Numbered from the stretch's first letter, positions 33,973 through 43,959 are shown. The stretch is DNA of 64,000 nucleotides from Pseudoalteromonas sp. OOF1S-7 (GCF_022347765.1 NZ_JAKRFZ010000002.1:372001-436000), one strand, 5' to 3'. Numbers and translations are program-made. The notes: generated from the letters alone by a model not told the origin.

Positions 33973-35805
33973 TCATTCATGCAGTGATACACAGTGGGCA
34001 AGAATTGACTCGGTCAGTTCCGGCTGGGAAATGGGTTTGGCCACCACAGCGTCAAACCCTAAATCAATGTAGTGTGATACATCGCTTTCAAATACATTGG
34101 CGGTAACCGCTATCACAGGCACAACCGGCCACTGAGCTCTGATCACCTGAAACGCCTCAATGCCACCCATCACGGGCATCTGAATATCCATCAATACCAG
34201 CTGGATCTCGGCATGCATTTTCTCAATTGCATCCTGACCATTAACCGCCACGGTTGTTTTTGCTCCCTGACTGACCAGCATTTTCTGGAGGATAATTTGG
34301 TTCACGGCATTATCTTCAACGATCAAAACCGACAACCCCTGTAAGGCTGCTTCTGCGTTTGCCTTTTGGCTATCGGGGGCTACTTGTTCCGAGTGCTTTT
34401 GTGCCGACTTATCAGGTAGCGGCAATGGTAACACTAAGGTCGCTATCGTGCCCTTGCCTGGCTCGCTGGAAATATGAATGGTACCCTGCATAGCATCTAC
34501 CAGAGACTTCACGATTGCCAGGCCCAGTCCAACGCCGCCCTTAAGCCGGGTAGGCGAGGCATCACCCTGTTCAAATTGTATGAATAGCCTTTTCAGCACA
34601 TCCTCCGTCATGCCAATTCCGGTGTCGCTTATCACAATCTCGACCTGTTCGGAGTCCGGCGTTGCGGTAAATGACAAAGATATACGCCCCTGCTTAGTGA
34701 ACTTAACGGCATTGTTGAGTAAATTAATCAGTACCTGTTTAAGTCGCAGTTCATCGCCTAGCCTAGCCGTTTTCCTGACCTCAAATGTATAACTAAAGTG
34801 CAGTTTTTTCTGTTCACATTCATGGCTATAGATATGCTCCAGGGTTCTGCCCACTTTGCTCAAGTCGAATTCATCTATCTCCAGTGCCAGCTTCCCGGCT
34901 TCCATCTGCGTAAAGTCCAGAATGTCGTTCACCAGCGTCGATAACATCTCACTGCACATAGTGGCGGTATCCAGCAAAGCTGTACTTTCAGTGGAGCGTT
35001 TTTCTTTGCGCAGTAACTGCAGTGCGCCATACAAACCATTAATGGGTGTTCTGAGCTCATGGGACATATTGGCCAACAGTTGCGACTTAGCTTTACTGGC
35101 CTGCTCCAGCTCTGCTGACGTCGCTTTCAACTGAACAATCGAGCCATTGAGCGACTTCAGTAAGTCTTCCACGGTTACGTCAGCTTGTTTATTGTGACGA
35201 TACAAATAGGCAATGAAAGCCAGAAATAATAGTGCCAGCGCGATTAAAGACACAAGCAGGATCTGGGTTTTAAGCTCATTTTGCTTCACCAGTTGGATTT
35301 CACCCAGCACCCTGGTCTTATCCAGTGCGTCAAAAACGGTAGCCTGATACTGAGATTTGAGCGCAAAGTACGCCTCATTCAGCAGAATTTGCTGAGCCTG
35401 CTGTGCCATACCAGCACGACGCAACGCAAACGCTTTAGTCTCGATTTCAATTAATTTGGTGTTAACCTGAGCGGTGGCAACGATTGCGTCGGCAATGACA
35501 GGATCCAGCGCCTCCGCTTCAGATAAGGTCTGATCCAGCGTGTTGGCAATACTGAGATAGCGCTGCGACCACTTTTCATCTCCGGTAAAGGTGTACATGC
35601 GCGATGACATCGTCAGCACTTCATCGTAGTAGATGATTTCACTGGTTATTTTCTTGATTGACTGAATATGTGCATTCAGTTCATTGCGCTCATTTAAACT
35701 GGAGATCACAAACGGCACTAATGCTGCCAGCGCCATAAACACAATGACCAGCAATAGCAATAACTTGATTCTGAGTTGCTTTACCTGTTTAAGCGGTTCA
35801 GTCAT
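33973..35805 (-). CDS. Hybrid sensor histidine kinase with C-terminal receiver
   Basis: 610 residues. TM1 about 12-35, a four-helix-bundle-like periplasmic domain about 36-180, TM2 about 181-202, a coiled coil about 210-240, HisKA with H249 (NMSHELRTPINGL), HATPase about 360-470 (DTGIGMT, GGVGLGLAIV), then a receiver about 490-605 (LSVLIVEDNAVNQ, LMDIQMPVMGG, VAKPIS). There is no HAMP, PAS or HPt domain, so a separate phosphotransferase must lie elsewhere. It is convergent with the phosphatase gene at a 9-base gap. Confidence 0.87.
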   Translation of the reverse strand: MTEPLKQVKQLRIKLLLLLVIVFMALAALVPFVISSLNERNELNAHIQSIKKITSEIIYYDEVLTMSSRMYTFTGDEKWSQRYLSIANTLDQTLSEAEALDPVIADAIVATAQVNTKLIEIETKAFALRRAGMAQQAQQILLNEAYFALKSQYQATVFDALDKTRVLGEIQLVKQNELKTQILLVSLIALALLFLAFIAYLYRHNKQADVTVEDLLKSLNGSIVQLKATSAELEQASKAKSQLLANMSHELRTPINGLYGALQLLRKEKRSTESTALLDTATMCSEMLSTLVNDILDFTQMEAGKLALEIDEFDLSKVGRTLEHIYSHECEQKKLHFSYTFEVRKTARLGDELRLKQVLINLLNNAVKFTKQGRISLSFTATPDSEQVEIVISDTGIGMTEDVLKRLFIQFEQGDASPTRLKGGVGLGLAIVKSLVDAMQGTIHISSEPGKGTIATLVLPLPLPDKSAQKHSEQVAPDSQKANAEAALQGLSVLIVEDNAVNQIILQKMLVSQGAKTTVAVNGQDAIEKMHAEIQLVLMDIQMPVMGGIEAFQVIRAQWPVVPVIAVTANVFESDVSHYIDLGFDAVVAKPISQPELTESILAHCVSLHE

Positions 35806-35929
35806 AATCAGTGGGCGTGTTTTTGATACTCTATTTACTTGAGTATGTGCATTTTTTTATCGAGTTCAAGCCAGCTTGAATGATCCGCGCCATACTTAGG
35901 TGCCCTTATTTCACCCAACAGAGGCCAGC

Positions 35930-36280
35930 ATGACATGTTTAAAACCCATGGTGGGCCTGTCATTTATCAGCTTGATTTTATTAAGTGGTTGTTTATTTGC
36001 CCCGCAAGATATTCAGTATTACGACGCTAAATGTAAAATAATGATGCGTAAAAAGACACTGACGAGTGCCCAAATGCAGACCATCAATCAATGTCGGGGC
36101 GACGCCTGCGCACTGGTGCTGGCTGGCGCCGGACTAGTCAGTGCTGCCAGCCTGGTACTATCTGGCACCATCGTCATTGCTGCGAATACCGTATCCTGGC
36201 TGGAAAGCGTACAAGGCTGTCCAAAGCACCCGACTGCCACATCAGATAGTGGTGAGCGGCAAGCGGACCTCGACACATAA
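35930..36280 (+). CDS. Small cysteine-rich lipoprotein of unknown function
   Basis: 116 residues from ATG 35930, with AGAGG 6 bases upstream. Lipobox LSGC follows a hydrophobic stretch (VGLSFISLILLSGC). The mature part has KC, QCRGDAC and GC cysteines and a later hydrophobic segment (ALVLAGAGLVSAASLVLSGTIVIAA) that could span a membrane. Its last 39 bases overlap the convergent kinase gene. No family recognised. Confidence 0.65.
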   Translation: MTCLKPMVGLSFISLILLSGCLFAPQDIQYYDAKCKIMMRKKTLTSAQMQTINQCRGDACALVLAGAGLVSAASLVLSGTIVIAANTVSWLESVQGCPKHPTATSDSGERQADLDT

Positions 36281-37558
36281 CCCACCCTGCGGCCGGTTTT
36301 TTAAATAAATATGCCCATGATGCGCTTCCACTATTTCACGGCACAACGCAAGGCCCAAGCCCGTACCACTGGGTTTGGTAGAATAAAATGGGATCAGAGC
36401 ATTTGCCATAATATGCTCGCTCATCCCCTGACCGGCATCCACAATACTGAGCAACACGTGCTGAGCCGAAAAGCGCACCTCGATAGCAATGGCACCCGGG
36501 TCACCACCCGACTCATGAGCATTTTTAAGCAGGTTGATCAGCAATTGTTCAAGCTGGGCCGCGTCGGCGAGCAACTGACGGCTCTGCGGCAGTACGTTCG
36601 TTTGTGTGCAACTAAACTGCCAGTGAGCTTGCAGGCGCGCCAGCAACTGTGACAAAGTCACGGGCTGGAGTCTGGGTGCAGGTAACTTAGCAAATTTTCC
36701 ATAGCCCTGAACAAACTCAGTCAAATGACGGATCCGCTCATCTATGGTTGAAAATACCCGCTCAAGTCGCGCCTCTTCTAGCTTACTTGCTAAAATTTTG
36801 CCACTGTGGAGCATCGAAGAAATGGGCCCCAGTGAGTTGTTTAACTCGTGGCTGATGATGCGGATGACCTTTTTCCATACCGCCACCTCCTGACGATTTA
36901 ACTCGCGAGTCAGCTGCTTGAAGATATAGAGGTGATGAAACTGGTTGTTAAGTAGCAGCTCGCCATTGGATAAATGCCAGGTCTGCTTGTCTGTGCCGTC
37001 GGGTTGCAGTTCAAACAACCCATCCATCGCATCCGACATCGCGGCATGCAACGCTGGACTGGCCTGCTGCGCCAGTTTATCGAGCTTCATACCTTCGAGA
37101 TTATGTTCACAATTGAGCAGCGCCTTGGCACTGTGATTTGAAAACACCACAATGCCCTTATCATCAGTCAACAACAAAGCCTGCGGCGCACTATGTAACA
37201 CCTTATCCAGCATCAGCTCGCGCTGATAAATCCACTGTTTTTCGTCTCTGAGCTGTTCTGCTGCCTCATTATATAAGTGGCACAACCTGCCCAGCTCATC
37301 GTTATTCTGATAGGCCAGTAAGGTTGAAAAATCGCTGTCTTTAAAATTGAGCAAGCCACTTTCAAGCGCCTGCAAACCGGCAAATAATTTTCGTGTCAGC
37401 AGTTTGAGTATACCTGCCCCGGCTAAAATGGCCGATGACAGAACACTGAGCCAGGTTTGCCAGCCAATAACAAGCAGCAACGGCACGCTAACAATGATCA
37501 GAGTCAGCGCCAGCGATAATTGCAGTTTTTGCGCAATAGATAGTCCGGGCAGCTTCAT
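36242..37558 (-). CDS. NtrY-like sensor kinase of the efflux operon
   Basis: About 438 residues from ATG 37558 (ATG 37576 is also in frame). Two N-terminal helices with little periplasmic sequence between them (about 13-50), a linker, PAS about 115-215 (LHSAPQALLLTDDKGIVVFSNHSAKALL), a phosphoacceptor helix with H in IISHELNNSLGPI, and HATPase near the end (NLLKNAHESG, DAGQGM, GTGLGLALCREIVEAHHG). The lack of a periplasmic domain suggests sensing within the membrane, as for cationic peptides. It lies directly downstream of the NtrC-type regulator. Confidence 0.87.
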   Translation of the reverse strand: MKLPGLSIAQKLQLSLALTLIIVSVPLLLVIGWQTWLSVLSSAILAGAGILKLLTRKLFAGLQALESGLLNFKDSDFSTLLAYQNNDELGRLCHLYNEAAEQLRDEKQWIYQRELMLDKVLHSAPQALLLTDDKGIVVFSNHSAKALLNCEHNLEGMKLDKLAQQASPALHAAMSDAMDGLFELQPDGTDKQTWHLSNGELLLNNQFHHLYIFKQLTRELNRQEVAVWKKVIRIISHELNNSLGPISSMLHSGKILASKLEEARLERVFSTIDERIRHLTEFVQGYGKFAKLPAPRLQPVTLSQLLARLQAHWQFSCTQTNVLPQSRQLLADAAQLEQLLINLLKNAHESGGDPGAIAIEVRFSAQHVLLSIVDAGQGMSEHIMANALIPFYSTKPSGTGLGLALCREIVEAHHGHIYLKNRPQGGLCVEVRLPLTTI

Positions 37559-37559
37559 T

Positions 37560-38900
37560 TTAGTAATCAATATCATGTTTTTGCAGGCGCCGATACAAGG
37601 CCTGGCGACTCATACCAAAATGGCGTGCAACTTTGGCAATGACCCCATGAAATTGCCGCATTGCTGCCTCAAGTTCCGCTTTACCGGGCTCTTGCTTGCC
37701 CGTCGCAGGCTGTTCGGGGCGCAAAGCTGCCTGCTGTAAACCGAAGTCCTGCGCTTCAAGCAATCCCTGCGGATTAAGCACTGCAGCTCGCTTACAGGCA
37801 TTCTCCAACTCCCTGACATTGCCCGGCCAATCATAGCTGAGCAACTGGTTTTCCGCGTTCAGACTCAGTTCTCGGCCAGGTAAAAAGTGTGCGATCAGCA
37901 CCAAGATATCATCACTACGCGATTTAAGCGGCGGTAAATTCAGTTCGATGACATTGAGGCGATAATACAGATCCTGACGAAACCGGCCGCATTGAATATC
38001 CGCCAGTAAATCAGCATTGGTCGCCGAGATCACGCGTACATTGACCCGCCGGGTTGCAACGGAACCAAGCCGCTCAAATTCACCTGTCTGCAAGACTCTG
38101 AGTAACTTCATCTGACCAGATAAGGGTAAATTTCCAATTTCATCCAGAAACAAAGTGCCACCATCAGCAGCCTCAAAACGCCCGATACGCTGCTTGTTAG
38201 CACCAGTATAGGCCCCGGCTTCTGCCCCAAACAGTTCGGCTTCTATTAACTCTTGTGGCAATGCCCCTGCATTGACTTTAATAAAGGGCGCTGCTTTAAG
38301 CGCAGAATTAGCCTGAATAATCTCGGCAACTTTTTCTTTGCCGCTGCCATTATCTCCGGTGATCAACACCGCCACATCGGACTTAGCAACCTGTACCGCC
38401 ATGTCCACAACGCGCTGCATTGCTGCACTGCGATAAATCAGGCCACGCAGATCAGCCCCATCGTTCAGTGTTTCACGCTGTTGCGCAACTCGTTCATACT
38501 GTTCGTTTTGCGCTTTTGCTTCGCCTAAGGCGATAAGGTTAGCAACTGATGTGAGCAGCTTTTGATCGTCCCAGGGCTTGGCTAGATAATCCGCTGCGCC
38601 AGCTTTGACCAGCTCGATGGCCATTTCCAGTTCGGTCCAGGCTGTGATCAGGATCACGGGTAAATGTGGATTGATAGCACGTAATGCCTGAAATAAAGTT
38701 TTGCCTTCTTCTCCGGAGGTCGTATCAGCAGTGAAATTCATATCCTGGATCACCAAAGCAATGCGCTGGTAGCGCACGATCTGCAACGCTTCGAAGGGAG
38801 TTAAAGCCGTTTCGACCTGATAGTCATGAAGTTCCAGCAGCAGTGAAAGTGCATCTAACACAGCCTGGTTATCATCGACGACGAGTATCTTATTCATCAT
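37560..38900 (-). CDS. NtrC-family sigma-54 response regulator
   Basis: 446 residues: receiver 1-120 (ILVVDDNQAVLDAL, phospho-Asp in LVIQDMNF, K in YLAKPWD), AAA+ about 145-375 (GDNGSGKEK Walker A, GGTLFLDEIGNLPLS Walker B) and a Fis-type helix-turn-helix (GVIAKVARHFGMSRQALYRRLQKH). The sigma-54 loop reads GAYTGA rather than GAFTGA, a tolerated change. Preceding it is the efflux transporter cluster, and its likely target is the palindromic element upstream of that cluster. Confidence 0.92.
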   Translation of the reverse strand: MMNKILVVDDNQAVLDALSLLLELHDYQVETALTPFEALQIVRYQRIALVIQDMNFTADTTSGEEGKTLFQALRAINPHLPVILITAWTELEMAIELVKAGAADYLAKPWDDQKLLTSVANLIALGEAKAQNEQYERVAQQRETLNDGADLRGLIYRSAAMQRVVDMAVQVAKSDVAVLITGDNGSGKEKVAEIIQANSALKAAPFIKVNAGALPQELIEAELFGAEAGAYTGANKQRIGRFEAADGGTLFLDEIGNLPLSGQMKLLRVLQTGEFERLGSVATRRVNVRVISATNADLLADIQCGRFRQDLYYRLNVIELNLPPLKSRSDDILVLIAHFLPGRELSLNAENQLLSYDWPGNVRELENACKRAAVLNPQGLLEAQDFGLQQAALRPEQPATGKQEPGKAELEAAMRQFHGVIAKVARHFGMSRQALYRRLQKHDIDY

Positions 38901-39103
38901 TATTATTGTGCTCGTATTGTGTCCGGGAGCCAGCTATATCCATCACTTTGGCTCAGTCCATTCAGTGTAACATAATCTCTTTTATTATCAGTAAGTAATC
39001 TCATATCAATTCAAACTGCCTGCAGCTGAAGTAAGTGCACGGCAGCAACCAGGTTGCCACCGTGGGTCAGATTGCAAAGTCAGTTGATACTGACAAAGCC
39101 AGC

Positions 39104-40309
39104 TCAGACACTGCGTGTCGCAATGCTGGGAGAAATATTGGCAGCACGTAATGCAGGCATCAGTACTGAGAGCAGGCTCATCATCAACAACAACCCGGCG
39201 GTGATGGCAATGAATGAGTAGCCCAGCGCCGGGACTGAATACCACTGCATCAGCTGCTGCCCAAGTAACACTGCCGCTGCGGTACCCAGCATCAGCCCCA
39301 TGGCACAGATCAGTGCATTTTCCACCACAAAATAGCGTACAATGGCTGATTTTCTGGCCCCCAGGGCCCGTCGTGTACCAATCTGCTTGGTTCGTTTACT
39401 GATATTAAAGGTCGACAAACCAAAAATGCCCAGAGCTGTAACAATCACCAGTACCACAATCAGCGTTATCAGCATGCGCATCATCAGTACATCTTTGGCA
39501 TCATAGCGCGCTTTTTTCTGATCTAGCCCAGTGATATCACTGATCACCCGGTCGCGGTGACCGGACAACATTAATTCTTCAATCTGACGCATTACCTGGG
39601 CGCGCTCTCCGGGGGCAGTTCGGACCAGGTACTTCTGAAAGTTGCCAACCCTGAGCATAGGAATAATGGCCATTTTTTCGCCAAAACTGCTTTTCGGCCA
39701 CTGGTTGGCCATAGTTTCGACGATACCAATGATGCTCAGCGGATCGGCTCCCCAATAGATCGTTTCACCCAGTCCCTTACCCGCTCCGAACAACGCATCA
39801 GATAAAGCACGACTGACAATGACAACCGAGGGACGCGCATCACTGTCGTCAATCACCACCACATCAGCCTCGGTAAAATCTCGCCCCTCAGACACAGACA
39901 CGCCTAATGTGCTAAGTACATGTTCATCACCCGTCACATAGCCCATGTTAGATCTTTTACTTTCTTGTGGTTCAGGCTTAAGCTGCATACCACCGGAGCT
40001 GCCACTGCCCGACAAAGGCACAGAGCTGATCGCAACGGCGTCAATAACACCGGTAATACCGCGCAGCTTTTGTTCATCCAGTTCCACTTGTTGCAGCAAG
40101 TCTGACTGCTTATCAAAGTTAAGCGAATTGAACTTGAAAATGTCGTCTTCCGGATAGCCGGTATTTTTATTTAGATAGGTCATCCTGTCCTGAATAATAG
40201 ATACCGCATTACTGACTATCGCCAGTGTGATAGCAAGCTGCAGGATCAATAACACAGCCCCTAATTTAGAACGCATCAGTGCGTTAATAGTCGGTTTTAG
40301 TTCAAACAT
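39104..40309 (-). CDS. MacB-type ABC permease (FtsX family), second
   Basis: 401 residues: one N-terminal helix, a periplasmic domain about 45-280 (MacB_PCD fold) and three C-terminal helices with FtsX-like pattern (LGIFGLSTFNISKRTKQIGTRRALGARKSAIVRYFVVENALI). AAAGGA lies 7 bases before the ATG. It follows the first permease by 12 bases, and the two probably form a heterodimer. The family moves substrates such as peptides or macrolides from the periplasm outward, driven by the ATPase. Confidence 0.87.
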   Translation of the reverse strand: MFELKPTINALMRSKLGAVLLILQLAITLAIVSNAVSIIQDRMTYLNKNTGYPEDDIFKFNSLNFDKQSDLLQQVELDEQKLRGITGVIDAVAISSVPLSGSGSSGGMQLKPEPQESKRSNMGYVTGDEHVLSTLGVSVSEGRDFTEADVVVIDDSDARPSVVIVSRALSDALFGAGKGLGETIYWGADPLSIIGIVETMANQWPKSSFGEKMAIIPMLRVGNFQKYLVRTAPGERAQVMRQIEELMLSGHRDRVISDITGLDQKKARYDAKDVLMMRMLITLIVVLVIVTALGIFGLSTFNISKRTKQIGTRRALGARKSAIVRYFVVENALICAMGLMLGTAAAVLLGQQLMQWYSVPALGYSFIAITAGLLLMMSLLSVLMPALRAANISPSIATRSV

Positions 40310-40321
40310 ATAACTGTCCTT

Positions 40322-41635
40322 TTATTGCACTTTAAGATGTGTAGCGGGTGTGGTTCGGCAGACCAGCCAGGCCGGATAAAGCCCAGCAAGGATGCACGCC
40401 GAAATGGCGATAGCGGGCGCACTGAGCAGCATCACCCAATCCATGTTGGCCAGGCTTTCATAATAATCATAACTCTGACGTACCCCGAGCAGGCCAAGTT
40501 GGGCGAATAACACACCCAGGCTGCCACCTAGCAGGCCCAGCAAGCCCACTTCCACCAGGTGCTGATAAAATACCTGCCGCTTACTGGCTCCCAGTGCTCG
40601 TCTTACACCGACATCTGCAGCACGGCGCATAAATTTTGCCAGCAGCAGACCCAGAATATTGGCCACGCACACCGCCAAGAACATAAAGCTCAGACCGACC
40701 AGGATTTTGTTGTCTTCACTGATAACATCGTTGTAGTTCATCCAGGCATTAACGTCTTGTAATCCGTACGATAACTCTTCACGGTTGAAGCGACCCAGCT
40801 TTTGCTGCGCTTGCATATAGGCCATCAGCATATCACCATAGGCCTGGCGCTGCGCTGGCGTATCCAGCTGCACCCAGAACTGGATCCAGACCATCTCGGA
40901 GTTCATTTTGTCGTTAAAGTCGCGGGTTTCTTCAAATTTCCAGGCATTGGTATTACCCCAGGTATCCACGTCATAGGCCTTCACATGACTGAATGGTACA
41001 AACAGTCGCTCTGCCTTGCCAAAGCTGCCATTGTTGAGGTCATAAAATTTGATGGTTGGTCGCCACTTCTGCGTCACGCCCACAATTTCCTGACGACGCT
41101 CTCCAAGAAATAATGACTCGCCCACAACATCTGTTTTACCAAATAGCTGCTGTGCCATCTCCTCGTCAATCACAACCACAGGTGCTGCACTGCGTGATTG
41201 CGCCTCAGTCCAGGCCCCGCCATGGATAAAGGTCAGGTCAAACATGCTAAAGAAATCACGTCCGGTCACCCGCGCGTTTTCTATGAAGGGCTTACTGCTT
41301 GGTGTATTAAGATGGACGGAAAATCCGGAGCGGATCATCGCTGCACGCGCAAAGTCACCGGGCAACGCCTGCAAGTTAATGGCATCCGGGTAGGTTAACT
41401 GATATGGAATATTATCTTCCGTTTGCCACGTTTCCCCCTCATCCATAGTTTGCATTTGCACTGCGAATAAACGATTACTCTTTTGTGGGATCGGATCCAT
41501 AGACATCATGTGATAAACAGACAAAGTCGTCATGGTCACCCCAATGCCGATGGCGATGGCTAATATCATCAGGAAGGTAACCATAGGTGTCTGGCGCAGG
41601 CTGCGCCATGCCAGATCAATATAATGTGTAAACAT
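40322..41635 (-). CDS. MacB-type ABC permease (FtsX family), first
   Basis: 437 residues with the same layout as its downstream paralogue: N-terminal helix (TFLMILAIAIGIGVTMTTLSV), large periplasmic domain about 45-310, and three C-terminal helices including FMRRAADVGVRRALGASKRQVFYQHLVEVGLL. It starts right after the ATPase stop (TAACATG) with AGGGGG upstream. Confidence 0.87.
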   Translation of the reverse strand: MFTHYIDLAWRSLRQTPMVTFLMILAIAIGIGVTMTTLSVYHMMSMDPIPQKSNRLFAVQMQTMDEGETWQTEDNIPYQLTYPDAINLQALPGDFARAAMIRSGFSVHLNTPSSKPFIENARVTGRDFFSMFDLTFIHGGAWTEAQSRSAAPVVVIDEEMAQQLFGKTDVVGESLFLGERRQEIVGVTQKWRPTIKFYDLNNGSFGKAERLFVPFSHVKAYDVDTWGNTNAWKFEETRDFNDKMNSEMVWIQFWVQLDTPAQRQAYGDMLMAYMQAQQKLGRFNREELSYGLQDVNAWMNYNDVISEDNKILVGLSFMFLAVCVANILGLLLAKFMRRAADVGVRRALGASKRQVFYQHLVEVGLLGLLGGSLGVLFAQLGLLGVRQSYDYYESLANMDWVMLLSAPAIAISACILAGLYPAWLVCRTTPATHLKVQ

Positions 41636-41636
41636 G

Positions 41637-42350
41637 TTAGCCCCCTGCTGTCATCATGGTGTCCACAGAACGTCCCTGATACAAGGTAAAGTCTGTAACC
41701 CGACCATCGACAATTTGAATGTTGCGCGGTGCCCGGCGTGCCAATTCAGGATCATGCGTTACCATCACTATGGTTGCGCCCTCACGGTTGATTTGCTCCA
41801 GTAACTCCATAACCTGACGCGCCATCAGACTATCAAGATTACCGGTCGGTTCATCCGCCAGCAAAAAGCGCGGTCGCCCGGCAAGTGCTCTGGCAATCGC
41901 GACACGCTGTTGCTGACCCCCGGATAATTGCTGAGGCAAATGTTTGGCCCGTCCCGCTAATCCAACCAACTCAAGACATTCTTCTACGCGACGTTTACGC
42001 TCACCCGATTTAATGCCACGATATCGCAATGGCACTTCCACGTTCTCGTACAGGTTTAGGTCTGGAATAAGGTTAAAACCCTGAAAAATAAAACCAATTT
42101 TCTGGTTGCGTAGGTCTGCTCTGGCGTTATCGTTGAGTTTGCCAATATCGACCCCGTCCAGGCAGTATTGCCCGCCACTAAAGGGTTCCAGCATGCCCGC
42201 AATATTCAAAAAAGTGGTTTTCCCAGAGCCCGAAGGGCCGGTCACCGCCACGAACTCTCCCTCTGCAACATGAAGATTAAAATCCCGTAGTGCATGCGTC
42301 TGTACCATGTCAGTTTGATAGACTTTACTGATCGCTTTCATATCTAGCAT
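41637..42350 (-). CDS. MacB/LolD-type ABC ATPase
   Basis: 237 residues: Walker A GPSGSGKTT (about 38-46), Q-loop FQGFNLIPDL, signature LSGGQQQRVAIARAL, Walker B FLLADEPTGNLDS, switch His in VTHD. Typical of the ATPases that serve FtsX-like permeases. AAGGA lies upstream of the ATG. Confidence 0.93.
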   Translation of the reverse strand: MLDMKAISKVYQTDMVQTHALRDFNLHVAEGEFVAVTGPSGSGKTTFLNIAGMLEPFSGGQYCLDGVDIGKLNDNARADLRNQKIGFIFQGFNLIPDLNLYENVEVPLRYRGIKSGERKRRVEECLELVGLAGRAKHLPQQLSGGQQQRVAIARALAGRPRFLLADEPTGNLDSLMARQVMELLEQINREGATIVMVTHDPELARRAPRNIQIVDGRVTDFTLYQGRSVDTMMTAGG

Positions 42351-42365
42351 TGTTGTTATCCTTTT

Positions 42366-43622
42366 TTATCTCAGTTGCACTAAAGGTGCTTGTTCAAATT
42401 GTTCGTAATTAGACACTATGATTTGATCGCCAGGTTTCAGGCCATGCAATATTTCCACTTCATTGACGCTGGATGCGCCAGTGCGCACATCCAGGCGTGT
42501 TGCCACTGCCCCCTCAACCCGATAAACGACGTTTCCCCCTGCGTTCATAAATGAACCCCGACGCACTTTTACAACGCCTTCTTTGTGATCCAATAGTATG
42601 CGAGCAGACAAACGCTGGTTCTGTCGGATCCCGCCAATATCGCTGTGATCAAAACGTACTCTGGTCGTCACTTCCCGGTTGCTGACCTCCGGAGAAATCG
42701 CAGAGAGCTTACCATACACCTCGCTGGCACCAACCTGCAGTACCACACTCATGCCAAGGCCAAGCTCATTGGCATAGCTTTCAGGTACTTGTAGTTGTGC
42801 TTCATAGGCGGATAAATCAACCAGTGTCATCAGCGCCTGCTGGGCCGTAACCGCAGCCTTGGTCTGTACCATCAGATTTCCGACTAAACCACTAACCGGT
42901 GCATTGATATCCAGTGCATTCACCTTGCGTTGCAGTTCATCCACAACCAACTGCTGTCGTTCGACCAGGTTACTCGCCGCGGCCAGCTCAAATGCCAGCG
43001 TATCCTTGCTCAGTGCCACTTCCTGTTGCGCATGACGATAGTTCAGCCTGGCGCGAGCCAGATCGTCCACCGCTTCTTCGAGATCGATCTGGCTGATCAG
43101 ATTTTTCTGTATGGAAAGCTGTGCCCGTCGATTCTCACGTTCAGCGGCATCCAATGTTACTTTCGCCAGCTCCAGAGCACGATTGAGTGTCAATGTCTCG
43201 CGCCTGACCTCCAGTTGCTCTCGTGCCAGGTCATCACGCAACCTTGCCAGCTCTGCCTGCTGCTGTTTCAATTCATTGGTCAGCGCCGGGCTAACGACTC
43301 GGGCAATTACTTCACCAGCAGTGACGGTATCACCCGCTTTTACCAATAAATCAACAAAGCCTGCCTCCGGGCTATAAACCTGCGGTGCGTTAGCAGCCAC
43401 AATTCTGCCACTGGCCAAAATATCGCGTACGAAATCTCCCCGCGACACCGTTGCCACCTGCAGGGCACTGCGTTCAAAGGAACGGCCTGTCGAATCCGCC
43501 ATTGAAATAGCCCGCGCGGTGACGCCTAAAGCGCCAATCAGTGCAATCGCGCCAGCGGCCTTTTTCCAGCTCACCCTCCCAGGTTTCACCACTAAATCCT
43601 GTTGACTGGTGTCTTTAATCAT
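42366..43622 (-). CDS. Periplasmic adaptor (HlyD/MacA-like) of the efflux system
   Basis: 418 residues: one N-terminal helix (about 22-42), a lipoyl half (VYSPEAGFVDLLVKAGDTVTAGEVIARV), a long coiled-coil hairpin about 118-235 (LARLRDDLAREQLEVRRETLTLNRAL and so on), the second lipoyl half (NAPVSGLVGNLMVQTKAAVTAQQ) and beta-barrel/membrane-proximal domains. It should bridge the MacB-type complex to a TolC-like channel, which is not encoded here. AAGGAG lies 6 bases before the ATG. First gene of the operon. Confidence 0.9.
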   Translation of the reverse strand: MIKDTSQQDLVVKPGRVSWKKAAGAIALIGALGVTARAISMADSTGRSFERSALQVATVSRGDFVRDILASGRIVAANAPQVYSPEAGFVDLLVKAGDTVTAGEVIARVVSPALTNELKQQQAELARLRDDLAREQLEVRRETLTLNRALELAKVTLDAAERENRRAQLSIQKNLISQIDLEEAVDDLARARLNYRHAQQEVALSKDTLAFELAAASNLVERQQLVVDELQRKVNALDINAPVSGLVGNLMVQTKAAVTAQQALMTLVDLSAYEAQLQVPESYANELGLGMSVVLQVGASEVYGKLSAISPEVSNREVTTRVRFDHSDIGGIRQNQRLSARILLDHKEGVVKVRRGSFMNAGGNVVYRVEGAVATRLDVRTGASSVNEVEILHGLKPGDQIIVSNYEQFEQAPLVQLR

Positions 43623-43741
43623 GGGTACTCCTTAGTCTTGTTCACTTCACATTGGTCAGGCTTTGCTTCCAACATTGCGCAGTGGCAAAGCCACAAACCT
43701 TTGCATGTCGAAGTGTCCTGTCATCGGTTTAGTAAAATGAA

Positions 43742-43758
43742 TACCAGAGTCGTGCCAA
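43742..43758 (-). promoter_or_regulatory. Sigma-54-like promoter of the efflux operon
   Basis: On the minus strand TTGGCACGACTCTGGTA has a perfect -24 element (TTGGCACG) and, 10 bases after the GG, GT in place of the usual GC. It lies about 120 bases before the adaptor gene. Confidence 0.6.
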
Positions 43759-43811
43759 TTTTTAACACATTGTTTTTATTGAGTTTAATGAGTTTAGTGA
43801 CAATGGAAAAG

Positions 43812-43857
43812 TGTCCGCGGACAGAAAAAGTGTCCGCCATTACTGGCAAAACGGACA
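43812..43857. promoter_or_regulatory. TGTCCG/CGGACA palindromes, putative activator sites
   Basis: A perfect 12-bp palindrome TGTCCGCGGACA (43812-43823) is followed by a second TGTCCG at 43831 and its inverted partner CGGACA at 43852-43857. The TGTCCG copies are 19 bases apart, near two helical turns. The block lies 55-115 bases upstream of the sigma-54-like promoter, as expected for binding by the operon's NtrC-type regulator. Confidence 0.65.
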
Positions 43858-43959
43858 GGTTTGAGGACTGACTGTTAAACACCCCGCTGAGGTGGCCGCT
43901 TGCTATCGCGGTAAAAATTGGACACACTGCCAGCTTTAAAAATAAAGACCATAAAGAAT

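Noticed and set aside
36242-36280. 39-base convergent overlap of a lipoprotein gene and a kinase gene
   Set aside because: Convergent 3' overlaps of this size are common in dense genomes; both frames look genuine, so no frameshift or artefact is inferred.
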